A stretch of DNA of 64,000 bases from Myxococcaceae bacterium (lineage in GTDB: Bacteria; Myxococcota; Myxococcia; Myxococcales; Myxococcaceae): the NCBI GenBank assembly GCA_004173515.1, contig SECN01000006.1, positions 1 to 64,000 on the forward strand, written 5' to 3'. Position 1 is the stretch's first letter, and each line of letters starts with the position of its first letter. The position numbers were made by a program, and so were the translations under genes. Under the pieces are notes generated by a model that saw only the letters and a list, made by a program, of their open reading frames with translations, did no database searches and was not told the origin of the DNA. Of this stretch, positions 56,564 through 64,000 are shown one piece after another.

Positions 56564-56937
56564 TGGGGCGCGGCCTGCACTTCCCCTTCCAGTTGGGAGA
56601 CCTGGGCACGCCCCGCACCGTGGGGCCCGCGCAGGTCATCCGTCAGCAACTGGAGCAGCTGCTCTTCACGCTGCCCGGGGAGCGGGTGAACCGGCCGCGC
56701 TTCGGCTGTGGCGTCCAGAAGATGGTGTTCGGCGCCGCGAGCCCGGAGGCCGCTGCGGCGGCCGAGTACATCATCCGGCTCAACGTGCAGGAGTTCATGC
56801 GCGAGCAGGTGCGGCTGGACGCGGTGAAGGTGACCGCCGAGGACGCGACCCTCTATGTGGACATCCTCTACACGCTGCTGGCGACGGGCGAGGAGCACGC
56901 GGAGCTGTTCCGCCGGACGCTGGAGGCGCCTCCGTGA
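56563..56937 (+). CDS. gp25-like baseplate wedge protein
   Basis: 124 residues from ATG 56563. The gpW/gp25 pattern is clear: VIRQQLEQLLFTLPGERVNRPRFGCGVQKMVFGAASPEAAAAAEYIIRLNVQEFMREQVRLDAVKV. It is the wedge subunit at the sheath-baseplate junction, homologous to TssE of the neighbouring T6SS. The stop overlaps the GTG start of the next gene. Confidence 0.92.
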   Translation: MGRGLHFPFQLGDLGTPRTVGPAQVIRQQLEQLLFTLPGERVNRPRFGCGVQKMVFGAASPEAAAAAEYIIRLNVQEFMREQVRLDAVKVTAEDATLYVDILYTLLATGEEHAELFRRTLEAPP

Positions 56938-59900
56938 GCGCGCTCGTCCTGACGCTGCCGCTGGAGGCTTCGCTGGAGGCGGCGAACACGGCGTTGCAGA
57001 CCGCGCCGCCGGGCGAGGTGGAGTGGGTGCTGCCCGTGGGCGTGGGCGTGCTCACCACCGACTTCATCATCGGCTCGCCCGTGCACGCGCTGCGGCTTCG
57101 GGGCAGGGAGGGCGTGACGCTGAAGCTCGATGGGGGATCGCTCGAACTCATCGGCACGGTGACCGGCCTGGGGAACATGGTGGTGGTGGCCGAGGCGTCC
57201 TCGAAGGGCGTGGTCCTCAAGGGCGGGCGGGTGGAGGTGTCGGACGTGTCGGTGACGGCCACCGCTTCGGCGGACTGCACGGCGCTGACGGTGGAGTCTC
57301 CTGATGGCACGGTGATCATCGACTCGCTCACGGTGACGGCGTCGAAGGGCGCGGATGCGACGGGGCTGCGGCTCCAGGCCAAGGAGGCCCGGGTCACCGG
57401 CCTGTCCCTCTCCAACGTGGAGGCCTCGACCGGTGAAGCCTTCGGCGTGCGAGCGGTCTGCCAGCGCTCGCAGTGGGCGGACGTGAAGGTGGGCGAGGTC
57501 CACGGCAAGCAGGTGGGCGTGGGGCTGGAACTCGCGGGCCTCTTCCGCGCCGACCTCTCCGGGCTCACGGTGTCGAAGGTGTCCGGCGCCCGCGCTGTCG
57601 GGGCCCGGGTGCTGGTGTCGCGCGAGGACGGGGAGGGCCTGTCCGCGGTGGACGTGTCCGTCAGCGAGGTGAAGGCGCTGGGGACGGACGGGGGCGTGGG
57701 ATTGCTGGTCGGCTCGCCGGGTCCGCTCCAACTGCGCGGCTTCACCGTGCGCGACGTGCGGGGGGCGTTCGCGCTGGGCCTGCTCGCGGTAGGGGGACGC
57801 GGCATCGAGGTGGGCATCGGTCAGGTGGAGGAGATCCTGGGCGGCAGCGTGGCCACGGGCCTGCGGGTGTTGGGGGGACCTTCGCTCCAGCCGGTGTCCG
57901 TGCGCGACGTGGAGGTGAGTCGCGTGTCGGCGGCGCCCGTGCCCGCGTCCTCGCAGCCAGGCCCGGCCTGGTCGGACTGGCTCACCGCCGCGCTGGACTC
58001 CCTCGCGGGGGCGGTCGTCGGTCCGTTGGCGCTGCCCCCGTTTCCGTCCGACGCGGACGTGGTGGGCCTGCACGTGGCCGCGCCGCTGGGCGGGCTGGAG
58101 CCGGTGCTGGACGTGGGCACTCCGGGGGAGATCTCCGTCGAGGACTGCTCGCTGTTCGTCATCACTGGCACCGCGCTGCAACTGGAGGGCGGGCTGCGCA
58201 CGGCGCTGGTGCGGCGCACCGAGGCGTGGACGTCCGTGCACGCGGGCTGGCTCCAGGCGGAGCAGCTCCTGCTCGCGCAGCTCACCTGGCATCGGCATGC
58301 GCACGGCCTCCGGCTGGGGCCGGGGGAGGTGCGAGCGTACGACTCGCTCTTCACGGCCATCGTCGGCGCGCCCTTCGTGCTGGAGACGGACGCGGAGCTG
58401 TCCGCGTCGCCCGCGCTGTTCGCTGAAGGGGCGGGAGCGCCGTTCCTGGAAGTGGGTCCGCTGCCCTACGTGACGCCGGGGACTCCGACGGTGCCTCCCG
58501 TGCTGCTCACCGGCGTCCTGCCTCCGCTGGAGACCGTGGACCTGCGGCTGATACCGGATGCGGTGGTGTCGCGCGCCGCCGTGGTCGTGCCGGGGGATGG
58601 ACCTCGGGATCCGGCGCCCTTCGTCGGAGCGTGGGCTCCGGACGTGGTGCCGGGCTGTGACGTGCGGGATCCGCAGCCTCGCCCGTGGCTCGCGGCCCCG
58701 GAGCGTCCGGCGCCCGGCGCGCTGGTGGACTACCTGGCCCGGGATGCGCGCTCGCTGCTGGCGGTGATGTTGGAGCGGGCCCGCACGGTGATGGCGCCGT
58801 GGGAGGACCGGGGGCCGGCGGACTTCACGACGATGGTGTTGGAGGCGGTGGCCGCGCAGCTGGACTCGCTGGCGTACCAGCAGGAGCGCGCGGTGGTGGA
58901 GGGCTTCCTGGAGGACGCTCGGCTGCGTCGCTCCGTGGAGGACCATGCGCGCGGCCTGGACTGCTCGCCGGACCCTGGCCTGTCCGCGACGGCGATGCTG
59001 CGCTTCCGGTTGGATCCGGATGCGCTCGCGGTGCTGGTGAAGGCGCGGCTGGAAGAACTGGATCTGCCCTCGCTTCCGCCTGGCACCACGGCCCTGGAGT
59101 TCCTCACCGGCGGTGGCGTGCTGGAGCTTCCGGCGGCCACGCTGGTGGCCAACAGCTCCACGCAGGAGCAGTCGCTGGTGTTCGTCACCGAAGCGCCCCT
59201 GTCGTACTTCCCGCGCCTGGAGTCCATCCCGCTCGCGGAGTCGGTGCGGGTGGGGGACACCGGGGCGACGCTCGCGGGGGTGTTCCCGGAGCTGGAGCCC
59301 GGCCGGTGGCTGGTGCTGTACCGGGGGCGGGGCGAGGGCGGGCACGTGGTGCGCGTGACGTCCGTGGAGCTCGCCACCGACACGACCTTCATCGGATGGG
59401 ATCCTCGGAGGCTCGCGACGGAGACCTTCCTGGCCCCCGGTGATCCGTTGCCTGGACCTCGCGCGACGGTGCTGGGCAATGTGGTGCCCGCGCACCATGG
59501 GCTGCCGGTGACGCCGTTGCCGGAAGGCTTCGAGGCGGACTCGGCGGAGCCCTTCGCGCGAAGCCTCGCGCAGTGGCGCGCGATGCTCTCACCCACGGTG
59601 GACGGCAGTCGTGAGCGCGAGGTGGTGCTGCCCTTCCACCCCATCAGCATCCAGGCCCCCGGGTATCCCCTGCCGGGAGAGGACACGCGGCGCGGGACGC
59701 CCCGACTCCAGGTGAGCGTGGAGGAGGACCCGTGGACACTGGTGGACGACCTGTCCGTTCAGGGACCGGGGGATGAAGTCGTGGTGCTGCGCGCGACCCC
59801 CACGGGCGGCGCCAGCCTCCGGTATGGGGATGGCGTCAACGGCGCCGCGCTGCCGCCCCGTCCGACGACGCTGGGACTGTCGCTGCGCGTGGGGCTGGGG

Positions 59901-60707
59901 ACGGTGGCCAACGTAGGGGAGGGCGTGCTCACGCGGCTGCTCCAGGTGCCGCTGGATGCACAGCGTTCGGCATCGGCGGGAGCGCTGCTCGACCAGTCGA
60001 TGGACGACGTGCGCCTGCTGGTGCGCGTGGACAACCCGCTGCCCGCGGTCGGGGGACGCGATCCGGAATCGCTCGACTCCATCCGCTATCGCGCACCGGC
60101 AGGGGTCTCCGAGCCGCTGTCCGCCGTCACCGTCAATGACTACGTGCGCCTGCTCCAACGGATGCCGGAGGTCGCCGGGGCCTCCGCACGCGTGGTGGAG
60201 CGGGAGCTGCGCACCGTCATCCGCGTCACCGTGCTGCTGCGCGACGAGGACACGCTGGACCGCGATGAGATCCTGCGCCGGTGGGCGGGAGTGCGGCGGC
60301 GGCTGGAGGAGATCCGCCTGCTGGGCGTGGACGTGGAGGCACTGCCGCCCCGGTGGGTCCCGCTCGATCTGGACCTGGAGGTGGACGCCGCGTCGTACGC
60401 GCAGGCGGATCAGGTGCGCGACGCGGTGGTGGGCGCCATCGCGGGAGACGGAGGCCTGCTGGATCCGGACCGCTCCGGCCTGAACGGAGACGTGCAGCTC
60501 GCGGACCTGTACCAGGCGGTGCTGCGGGTGGCTGGAGTAAAGGCCGTCCGGGTGAAGCGCTTCCGGCGGCTGGAGTCGCACGCGCCGGAGCGGCTGGCTG
60601 AAGGCGTCATCCCCATCGGTCCCGAGGAAGTGGCCACCGCGCGCGGCGGTTACTGGCCGGGCTCCGAAGGAATCCTCACCGTGCATGTCTGCGGAGGGCT
60701 GCGATGA
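56934..60707 (+). CDS. Baseplate J-type protein with N-terminal beta-helix
   Basis: 1257 residues from GTG 56934, overlapping the gp25-like stop. Residues ~1-520 read as a right-handed parallel beta-helix with regular short strands (LKLDGGSLELIGTVTGLGNMVVV, VVLKGGRVEVSDVSVTATASADCTALTVES, VTGLSLSNVEAS). The rest (~600-1257) is a baseplate assembly protein: ADFTTMVLEAVAAQLDSLAYQQERAVVEGFLEDARLRRSVEDHARGL, VLRATPTGGASLRYGDGVNGAALP and DRDEILRRWAGVRRRLEEIRLLGVDVEALPPRWVPLDLDLEVD near the C-terminus, as in gp6/Pvc11. The helix is not usual for this family and may serve as adhesin or replace a missing spike. The gene is complete. Confidence 0.85.
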   Translation: MSALVLTLPLEASLEAANTALQTAPPGEVEWVLPVGVGVLTTDFIIGSPVHALRLRGREGVTLKLDGGSLELIGTVTGLGNMVVVAEASSKGVVLKGGRVEVSDVSVTATASADCTALTVESPDGTVIIDSLTVTASKGADATGLRLQAKEARVTGLSLSNVEASTGEAFGVRAVCQRSQWADVKVGEVHGKQVGVGLELAGLFRADLSGLTVSKVSGARAVGARVLVSREDGEGLSAVDVSVSEVKALGTDGGVGLLVGSPGPLQLRGFTVRDVRGAFALGLLAVGGRGIEVGIGQVEEILGGSVATGLRVLGGPSLQPVSVRDVEVSRVSAAPVPASSQPGPAWSDWLTAALDSLAGAVVGPLALPPFPSDADVVGLHVAAPLGGLEPVLDVGTPGEISVEDCSLFVITGTALQLEGGLRTALVRRTEAWTSVHAGWLQAEQLLLAQLTWHRHAHGLRLGPGEVRAYDSLFTAIVGAPFVLETDAELSASPALFAEGAGAPFLEVGPLPYVTPGTPTVPPVLLTGVLPPLETVDLRLIPDAVVSRAAVVVPGDGPRDPAPFVGAWAPDVVPGCDVRDPQPRPWLAAPERPAPGALVDYLARDARSLLAVMLERARTVMAPWEDRGPADFTTMVLEAVAAQLDSLAYQQERAVVEGFLEDARLRRSVEDHARGLDCSPDPGLSATAMLRFRLDPDALAVLVKARLEELDLPSLPPGTTALEFLTGGGVLELPAATLVANSSTQEQSLVFVTEAPLSYFPRLESIPLAESVRVGDTGATLAGVFPELEPGRWLVLYRGRGEGGHVVRVTSVELATDTTFIGWDPRRLATETFLAPGDPLPGPRATVLGNVVPAHHGLPVTPLPEGFEADSAEPFARSLAQWRAMLSPTVDGSREREVVLPFHPISIQAPGYPLPGEDTRRGTPRLQVSVEEDPWTLVDDLSVQGPGDEVVVLRATPTGGASLRYGDGVNGAALPPRPTTLGLSLRVGLGTVANVGEGVLTRLLQVPLDAQRSASAGALLDQSMDDVRLLVRVDNPLPAVGGRDPESLDSIRYRAPAGVSEPLSAVTVNDYVRLLQRMPEVAGASARVVERELRTVIRVTVLLRDEDTLDRDEILRRWAGVRRRLEEIRLLGVDVEALPPRWVPLDLDLEVDAASYAQADQVRDAVVGAIAGDGGLLDPDRSGLNGDVQLADLYQAVLRVAGVKAVRVKRFRRLESHAPERLAEGVIPIGPEEVATARGGYWPGSEGILTVHVCGGLR

Positions 60708-63232
60708 GCCGCGTTCCCGCCGTGCATCAGGCGCTGACGCACGAGTTGCTTCGCACGCGGTTGGGCGAAACCGCGCGTGATGCCTTTGCCCGTGGGGACG
60801 AGGCCCCCACGTGGAACCCACTCGCATACGCGGCGCCGTCCTCGGTGGACCTGGGACGCGGGTTGCTGGACAGCGTGGCGCTCGCGCTGCACGTGCTGTG
60901 GACCTACCAGCAGGCCTGGGCGGAGGAGTGCTTCCTCGCCACCGCGCGGTTGGAAGGCTCCGTCTCCAAGCTGTTGGGGCATATCGGCTACCGGCCGAGC
61001 CCGGGCACCGCGGCGGTGGGACTCCAACACTTCCGCTGCAAGGCGAACGTGGGCGGCACGCTGCCGGCGGGCTTCGCGGTGACGTCTTCCGCCGAAGGGG
61101 AGGAGCTGGCCGCCACCTTCGAGACGCTCGCGCCGCTGCGTGTGCTGCCGGAGCTCAACGAGCTGCGTGCGTTCATGCCACCCCGCGCAGGCTCGGACTC
61201 TGGGACCGGGGGCGGTGCGGGCACGGGCGGTACGGGCACCGGTGGGACGGGTGGGAACGGTGGCACTGGCGGCACGGGAGGCACGGGCTCGCCTTCGGGC
61301 GAAGCGGGCGAACCCGGGGCGCCTGCTCCCACGGGCGGCATCTTCGGTCCCGGCTCGGTGCTCGCGGGGCTCCAGGAGCGCATCGAGGTGCAGCGCCACG
61401 GACCTCTGGAGGAGCGGCGCGTGGCCCGCGCGAAACAGGACGCACGCAAGCTGGCGTCGCTCATGAAGACGCTGGACCAGGATGGGGACTCCGGCTGCAA
61501 GAGCACCCTCGACGCGCTCTGCGAACAACTGTGCGAAGCCCAGAAGGTGGTGGCCCAGGCGGTGCCTTCCACGGGTCGTCCGGTGGGAGCCCTGTCCGAA
61601 TCGGAGGAGATCGTCGCGCGGCAGTTGCGCAACCTCCAGAAGCGCCAGGCGGATGCGCTCGCGGCGCTGGAGGCGGCCCTGGCGCCGTGCGCGGATGAGG
61701 ACCCGGCCGTGCATGCGCAGCGGTTGGACAAGATGGTCACGTTCCTGGACGCCTTCGTGAACGGCCTCATCCAGGAGGCGCGCGATCAGCTCGTAATCCT
61801 GAAGGGCAGCGAGGCGCTGAACCGGGCGGACATCGCCTTCGGCGCGGAGGCGGGGGTGGCCCGGCCGCTGGGGCTCGCGGGTGCGGGCGCGGACACGTTC
61901 TTCCTGCTGCCGTTGACGGACGCCTCGGGGCTCTCCTCCCGGGAACCTCCGGTGCGGCCCGGAGACTGGCTGGTGCTGGCGGAGGACGTGGAGCGCCTGG
62001 GCCCTGGCGGCGCGAAGGGCACGGAGCGCATCTACCGTGAAGCGTTGCGGGTGCTGCGCGTGCGCATGGAGACGCCCGCCGGGCAGCGCACGCCGATGAC
62101 ACAGGTGACGTTCCAACCGCCGCTGTCCCGCGCGTACGCGTTGGACCGGGTGGTGCTGCTGGGCAACAACACGCTGGTCAGCGAGGGCGCCACCGTGGAG
62201 GAGGTCGCCGAGCCCACGTTGGACGGGCGCACGGTGCCCCTCCTGCACGGACCGGTGACGTGGCTGCGGGACGCGAGCCACGCGGGGGGCCGCAGGCCCG
62301 AGGTCTCCCTGACGGTGGGCGGTCGTGCGTGGCAACCGGTGGATTCCCTCCTGGAGGCCGCGCCGGACGATCCCTCCTTCGCGGTGGAGTCGTTGCCGGG
62401 AGGCGCCGCGCGACTGCGCGTGGGCGGTCAGCAGCACGGCGCCGCGTTGCCGCTGGGCGCGCAGGTGCGTGTGCGCTACCGCGTGGGCCGGGGCGTGGCG
62501 GGCAACCGGGCGGCGCTGCGGCTCATGGCGATGGGCACTCCCCATCCGTGCGTGGAGAAGACCTTCAACCCGCTGCCGTTGTCCGGGGGGACGGATCCGG
62601 AGTCACCGACGCTCGCGCGCGTGCGGGGGCCCTCGATGGTGGGCGCGATGGACCGCGCGGTGTCCGTGTCGGATGTGCGGGCGCTGACGTTGGTTTTCGA
62701 CGGCGTGCACCGGGCGAACGTGTTCCGCGATGGCGTGCGCCGCCGCCTGCTGACGGTGGTGGTGTCGGGGCTGGAGGGCGCGGCCCTGGGCCGGGAGGAC
62801 CTGGAGGCGCTGAGCGCGCACCTGGCGGCGAGGGTGGCGCCCGGCGTGGAGCTGCGCCTGCGCAACCGCCAGCGCGTGGAGGTGCGGTTGCGGCTGCTCC
62901 TGCGCGTGGTGAAGGGCGCGGATCCAGTGGCCGTGCTCCAGGAGACGCGCCTGCGGCTGGGCGTGGACCGGGATCCGGAGCGTGAACCGGGCCTGTTGGA
63001 TGCGGACCGCGTCGAGCTGGGCGCGGACCTCCAGTTGTCGGACGTGTACGGAGCGCTGGCGGACATCGCGGGGCTGCGCTCGGTGGTGGTGCAGGGGCTG
63101 CATCGCGAGGGCACGCCGCCGTCGCTCTCCGAACGCATCACCACCGCGCCAGGAGAGCTGCTCGGGTGGGCGCCGCCCTCGGGCGACAGCGATGGCGTCG
63201 CGCTGTTCTACGAGGAGGCGCAGGACCCATGA
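60704..63232 (+). CDS. Second large baseplate assembly protein
   Basis: 842 residues; start overlaps the upstream stop. Baseplate features are LDSVALALHVLWTYQQAWAEECFLATARLEGSVSKLLGHIGYRPSPGTAAVGLQHFRCKANVGGTLPAGFAVTS at the N-terminus, DRAVSVSDVRALTLVFDGVHRANVF and VELRLRNRQRVEVRLRLLLRVVKGADPVAVLQETRLRLG near the C-terminus. A Gly/Thr-rich linker (~165-215) and a long helical insert (~225-390) interrupt the middle. It matches the position of Pvc12-like proteins. The two large baseplate proteins probably form the wedge arms. Confidence 0.78.
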   Translation: MSRVPAVHQALTHELLRTRLGETARDAFARGDEAPTWNPLAYAAPSSVDLGRGLLDSVALALHVLWTYQQAWAEECFLATARLEGSVSKLLGHIGYRPSPGTAAVGLQHFRCKANVGGTLPAGFAVTSSAEGEELAATFETLAPLRVLPELNELRAFMPPRAGSDSGTGGGAGTGGTGTGGTGGNGGTGGTGGTGSPSGEAGEPGAPAPTGGIFGPGSVLAGLQERIEVQRHGPLEERRVARAKQDARKLASLMKTLDQDGDSGCKSTLDALCEQLCEAQKVVAQAVPSTGRPVGALSESEEIVARQLRNLQKRQADALAALEAALAPCADEDPAVHAQRLDKMVTFLDAFVNGLIQEARDQLVILKGSEALNRADIAFGAEAGVARPLGLAGAGADTFFLLPLTDASGLSSREPPVRPGDWLVLAEDVERLGPGGAKGTERIYREALRVLRVRMETPAGQRTPMTQVTFQPPLSRAYALDRVVLLGNNTLVSEGATVEEVAEPTLDGRTVPLLHGPVTWLRDASHAGGRRPEVSLTVGGRAWQPVDSLLEAAPDDPSFAVESLPGGAARLRVGGQQHGAALPLGAQVRVRYRVGRGVAGNRAALRLMAMGTPHPCVEKTFNPLPLSGGTDPESPTLARVRGPSMVGAMDRAVSVSDVRALTLVFDGVHRANVFRDGVRRRLLTVVVSGLEGAALGREDLEALSAHLAARVAPGVELRLRNRQRVEVRLRLLLRVVKGADPVAVLQETRLRLGVDRDPEREPGLLDADRVELGADLQLSDVYGALADIAGLRSVVVQGLHREGTPPSLSERITTAPGELLGWAPPSGDSDGVALFYEEAQDP
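61190..61335 (+). repeat. Gly/Thr-rich coding repeat in the second baseplate gene
   Basis: Short tandem repeats of the ggyacgggyggy type encode GTGGTGGTG-like sequence at residues ~165-215. It probably forms a flexible linker between the N-terminal domain and the helical insert. Confidence 0.75.
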
Positions 63233-64000
63233 GCCAGCCCTCGCAGCGTCTGCTCCAGCTCCTGCCTGGCCTCTACACGGCGCGGGACGCCGTCCTCGCG
63301 GACCATCCCTTCCTCAAGCTGCTCGCGGTGCTGGGCACGGAGCTGGATGCGTTCTCCCGCGCGGTGGACCAGCTCTGGGATGACCACTTCGTCGAGCGTG
63401 CCGGGCCGCAGGCGCTGCCACTGCTGGCGGAGCTGCTGGGCGCGCGGCTCATCACCTCCGACCCCCGCGTGCAGCGCGGTGTGGTGGCGCGCGCGGTGGC
63501 GTGGCGTCGCCGCAAGGGCACGCTCGCGTCGCTGGAGGAGATGCTCTCCGTCACCAGCCTCTGGGACGCGGAGGTGGACGAAGCCTTCCGTTCGCTCCTG
63601 GAGACGCAGGACCTCAATGACCTGCTGCCCTGGCGCGGACGCACCGCGGTGGTGTGGGATCCCATCGGCCTGGCGGATCCGCTCACGCGCCGCTCGCCCG
63701 GCATCGAGCGTCCCCGCAACGGCGTCCCCGCGCGCGGTCCCCTGTTGGGCATGGCGCCGGGCGAGACGTTGGATCAAGCCCTGCGCCGGTTGGGCCGCGC
63801 GGATGCGGGGCGCAACGCCGCCTCGCCGCGCACGTTGGATCTGCTGGGCTGGGCCCGTCCGGACGTGGCGCTCATCCGCACCGCGCGCCTGACGCCCGTG
63901 GAGCTGGAGGAGGTGACGCCTGCGGTCGTGCACGTGCTGCCGAATGGCTACCGGGGCTTCCGCGTGGATCCGCTGGACCGGGACGGGCCGCTGGTGTGGC
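63229..64000 (+). CDS. Tail protein I-like baseplate/fibre protein (partial at window end)
   Basis: The frame opens at ATG 63229, overlapping the upstream stop (ATGA), and is still open at base 64000, giving 257 visible residues. P2 gpI-type features are RLLQLLPGLYTARD, LLAVLGTELDAFSRAVDQLWDDHFVERAGPQALPLLAELLGARL and VVARAVAWRRRKGTLASLEEML, in which WRRRKGT is the common block. It connects baseplate and tail fibres in contractile tails. The operon continues beyond the window; a tape measure, AAA ATPase and tail terminator would be expected there. Confidence 0.8.
   Translation, partial: MSQPSQRLLQLLPGLYTARDAVLADHPFLKLLAVLGTELDAFSRAVDQLWDDHFVERAGPQALPLLAELLGARLITSDPRVQRGVVARAVAWRRRKGTLASLEEMLSVTSLWDAEVDEAFRSLLETQDLNDLLPWRGRTAVVWDPIGLADPLTRRSPGIERPRNGVPARGPLLGMAPGETLDQALRRLGRADAGRNAASPRTLDLLGWARPDVALIRTARLTPVELEEVTPAVVHVLPNGYRGFRVDPLDRDGPLVW

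Noticed and set aside
56868..59498. 876-residue minus-strand frame opposite the baseplate J-type gene
   Set aside because: Arg/His-rich antisense shadow; the plus strand encodes a recognisable protein.

Overview
The window is GC-rich, densely packed DNA from a myxobacterium, most likely a Myxococcus/Corallococcus relative. Support for this: GC-heavy third codon positions, a very large choice-of-anchor-D lipoprotein with a MYXO-CTERM-like tail, a multi-PAS soluble sensor kinase, and type VI secretion genes in a myxobacterial style. No rRNA, tRNA, CRISPR array or insertion sequence was seen.

Layout. (1) 1-1560: 3' half of carB, the only clear housekeeping gene. (2) About 1.6-15.5 kb: a defence-type accessory island. 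It holds a divergently transcribed coiled-coil protein with a PD-(D/E)XK-like motif, an RtcR-like CARF/AAA+/Fis sigma-54 activator, a type I restriction system (hsdR-hsdM-hsdS), a 59-residue ORF, an OLD/DUF3696-like ATPase, a protein with a PLD-like motif, and a RhuM-family protein. Near-consensus sigma-54 promoters lie on both sides of the activator gene. One faces the nuclease-like gene; the other starts directly after the activator stop codon and faces hsdR. I read the island as an inducible restriction/nuclease system driven by a CARF sensor. (3) About 15.6-43.6 kb: a type VI secretion locus. A ten-gene minus-strand operon runs tssK, beta-helix protein, tssL, small ORF, tssM, tssJ, giant anchor-D lipoprotein, unknown protein, LysM putative effector, cysteine-containing putative immunity protein. 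Divergent from it on the plus strand are tssB, tssC, an Hcp-like gene, and, after an inverted Hcp-like paralogue, an IglI/TssA-like gene, tssG, tssE, a vgrG-like gene and tssF. A minus-strand trio (outer-membrane-like protein, AMP-binding-like protein, DUF4280 PAAR-like protein) closes the locus. No ClpV or Fha gene lies in the window. (4) About 43.7-47.9 kb: a bridge with a multi-PAS histidine kinase, a POTRA/HEAT-like lipoprotein and a DUF1622 membrane protein. (5) About 48.2-64 kb: a second contractile machine, a phage-tail-like/extracellular contractile injection (PVC/Afp-type) operon that runs off the end of the window. It holds an unknown first gene, sheath, two tube proteins, a baseplate chaperone, a small ORF, a hub/tube-domain protein, LysM, gpD-like hub, gp25-like protein, two large baseplate J-type proteins and a tail protein I-like protein.

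Notable oddities: the contractile sheath gene reads as frameshifted, with its conserved N-terminal segment missing; the AMP-binding protein in the T6SS locus has lost the ATP-binding signature; and a large beta-helix is fused to the N-terminus of one baseplate protein. All function calls come from reading motifs and gene order. No database search was run.
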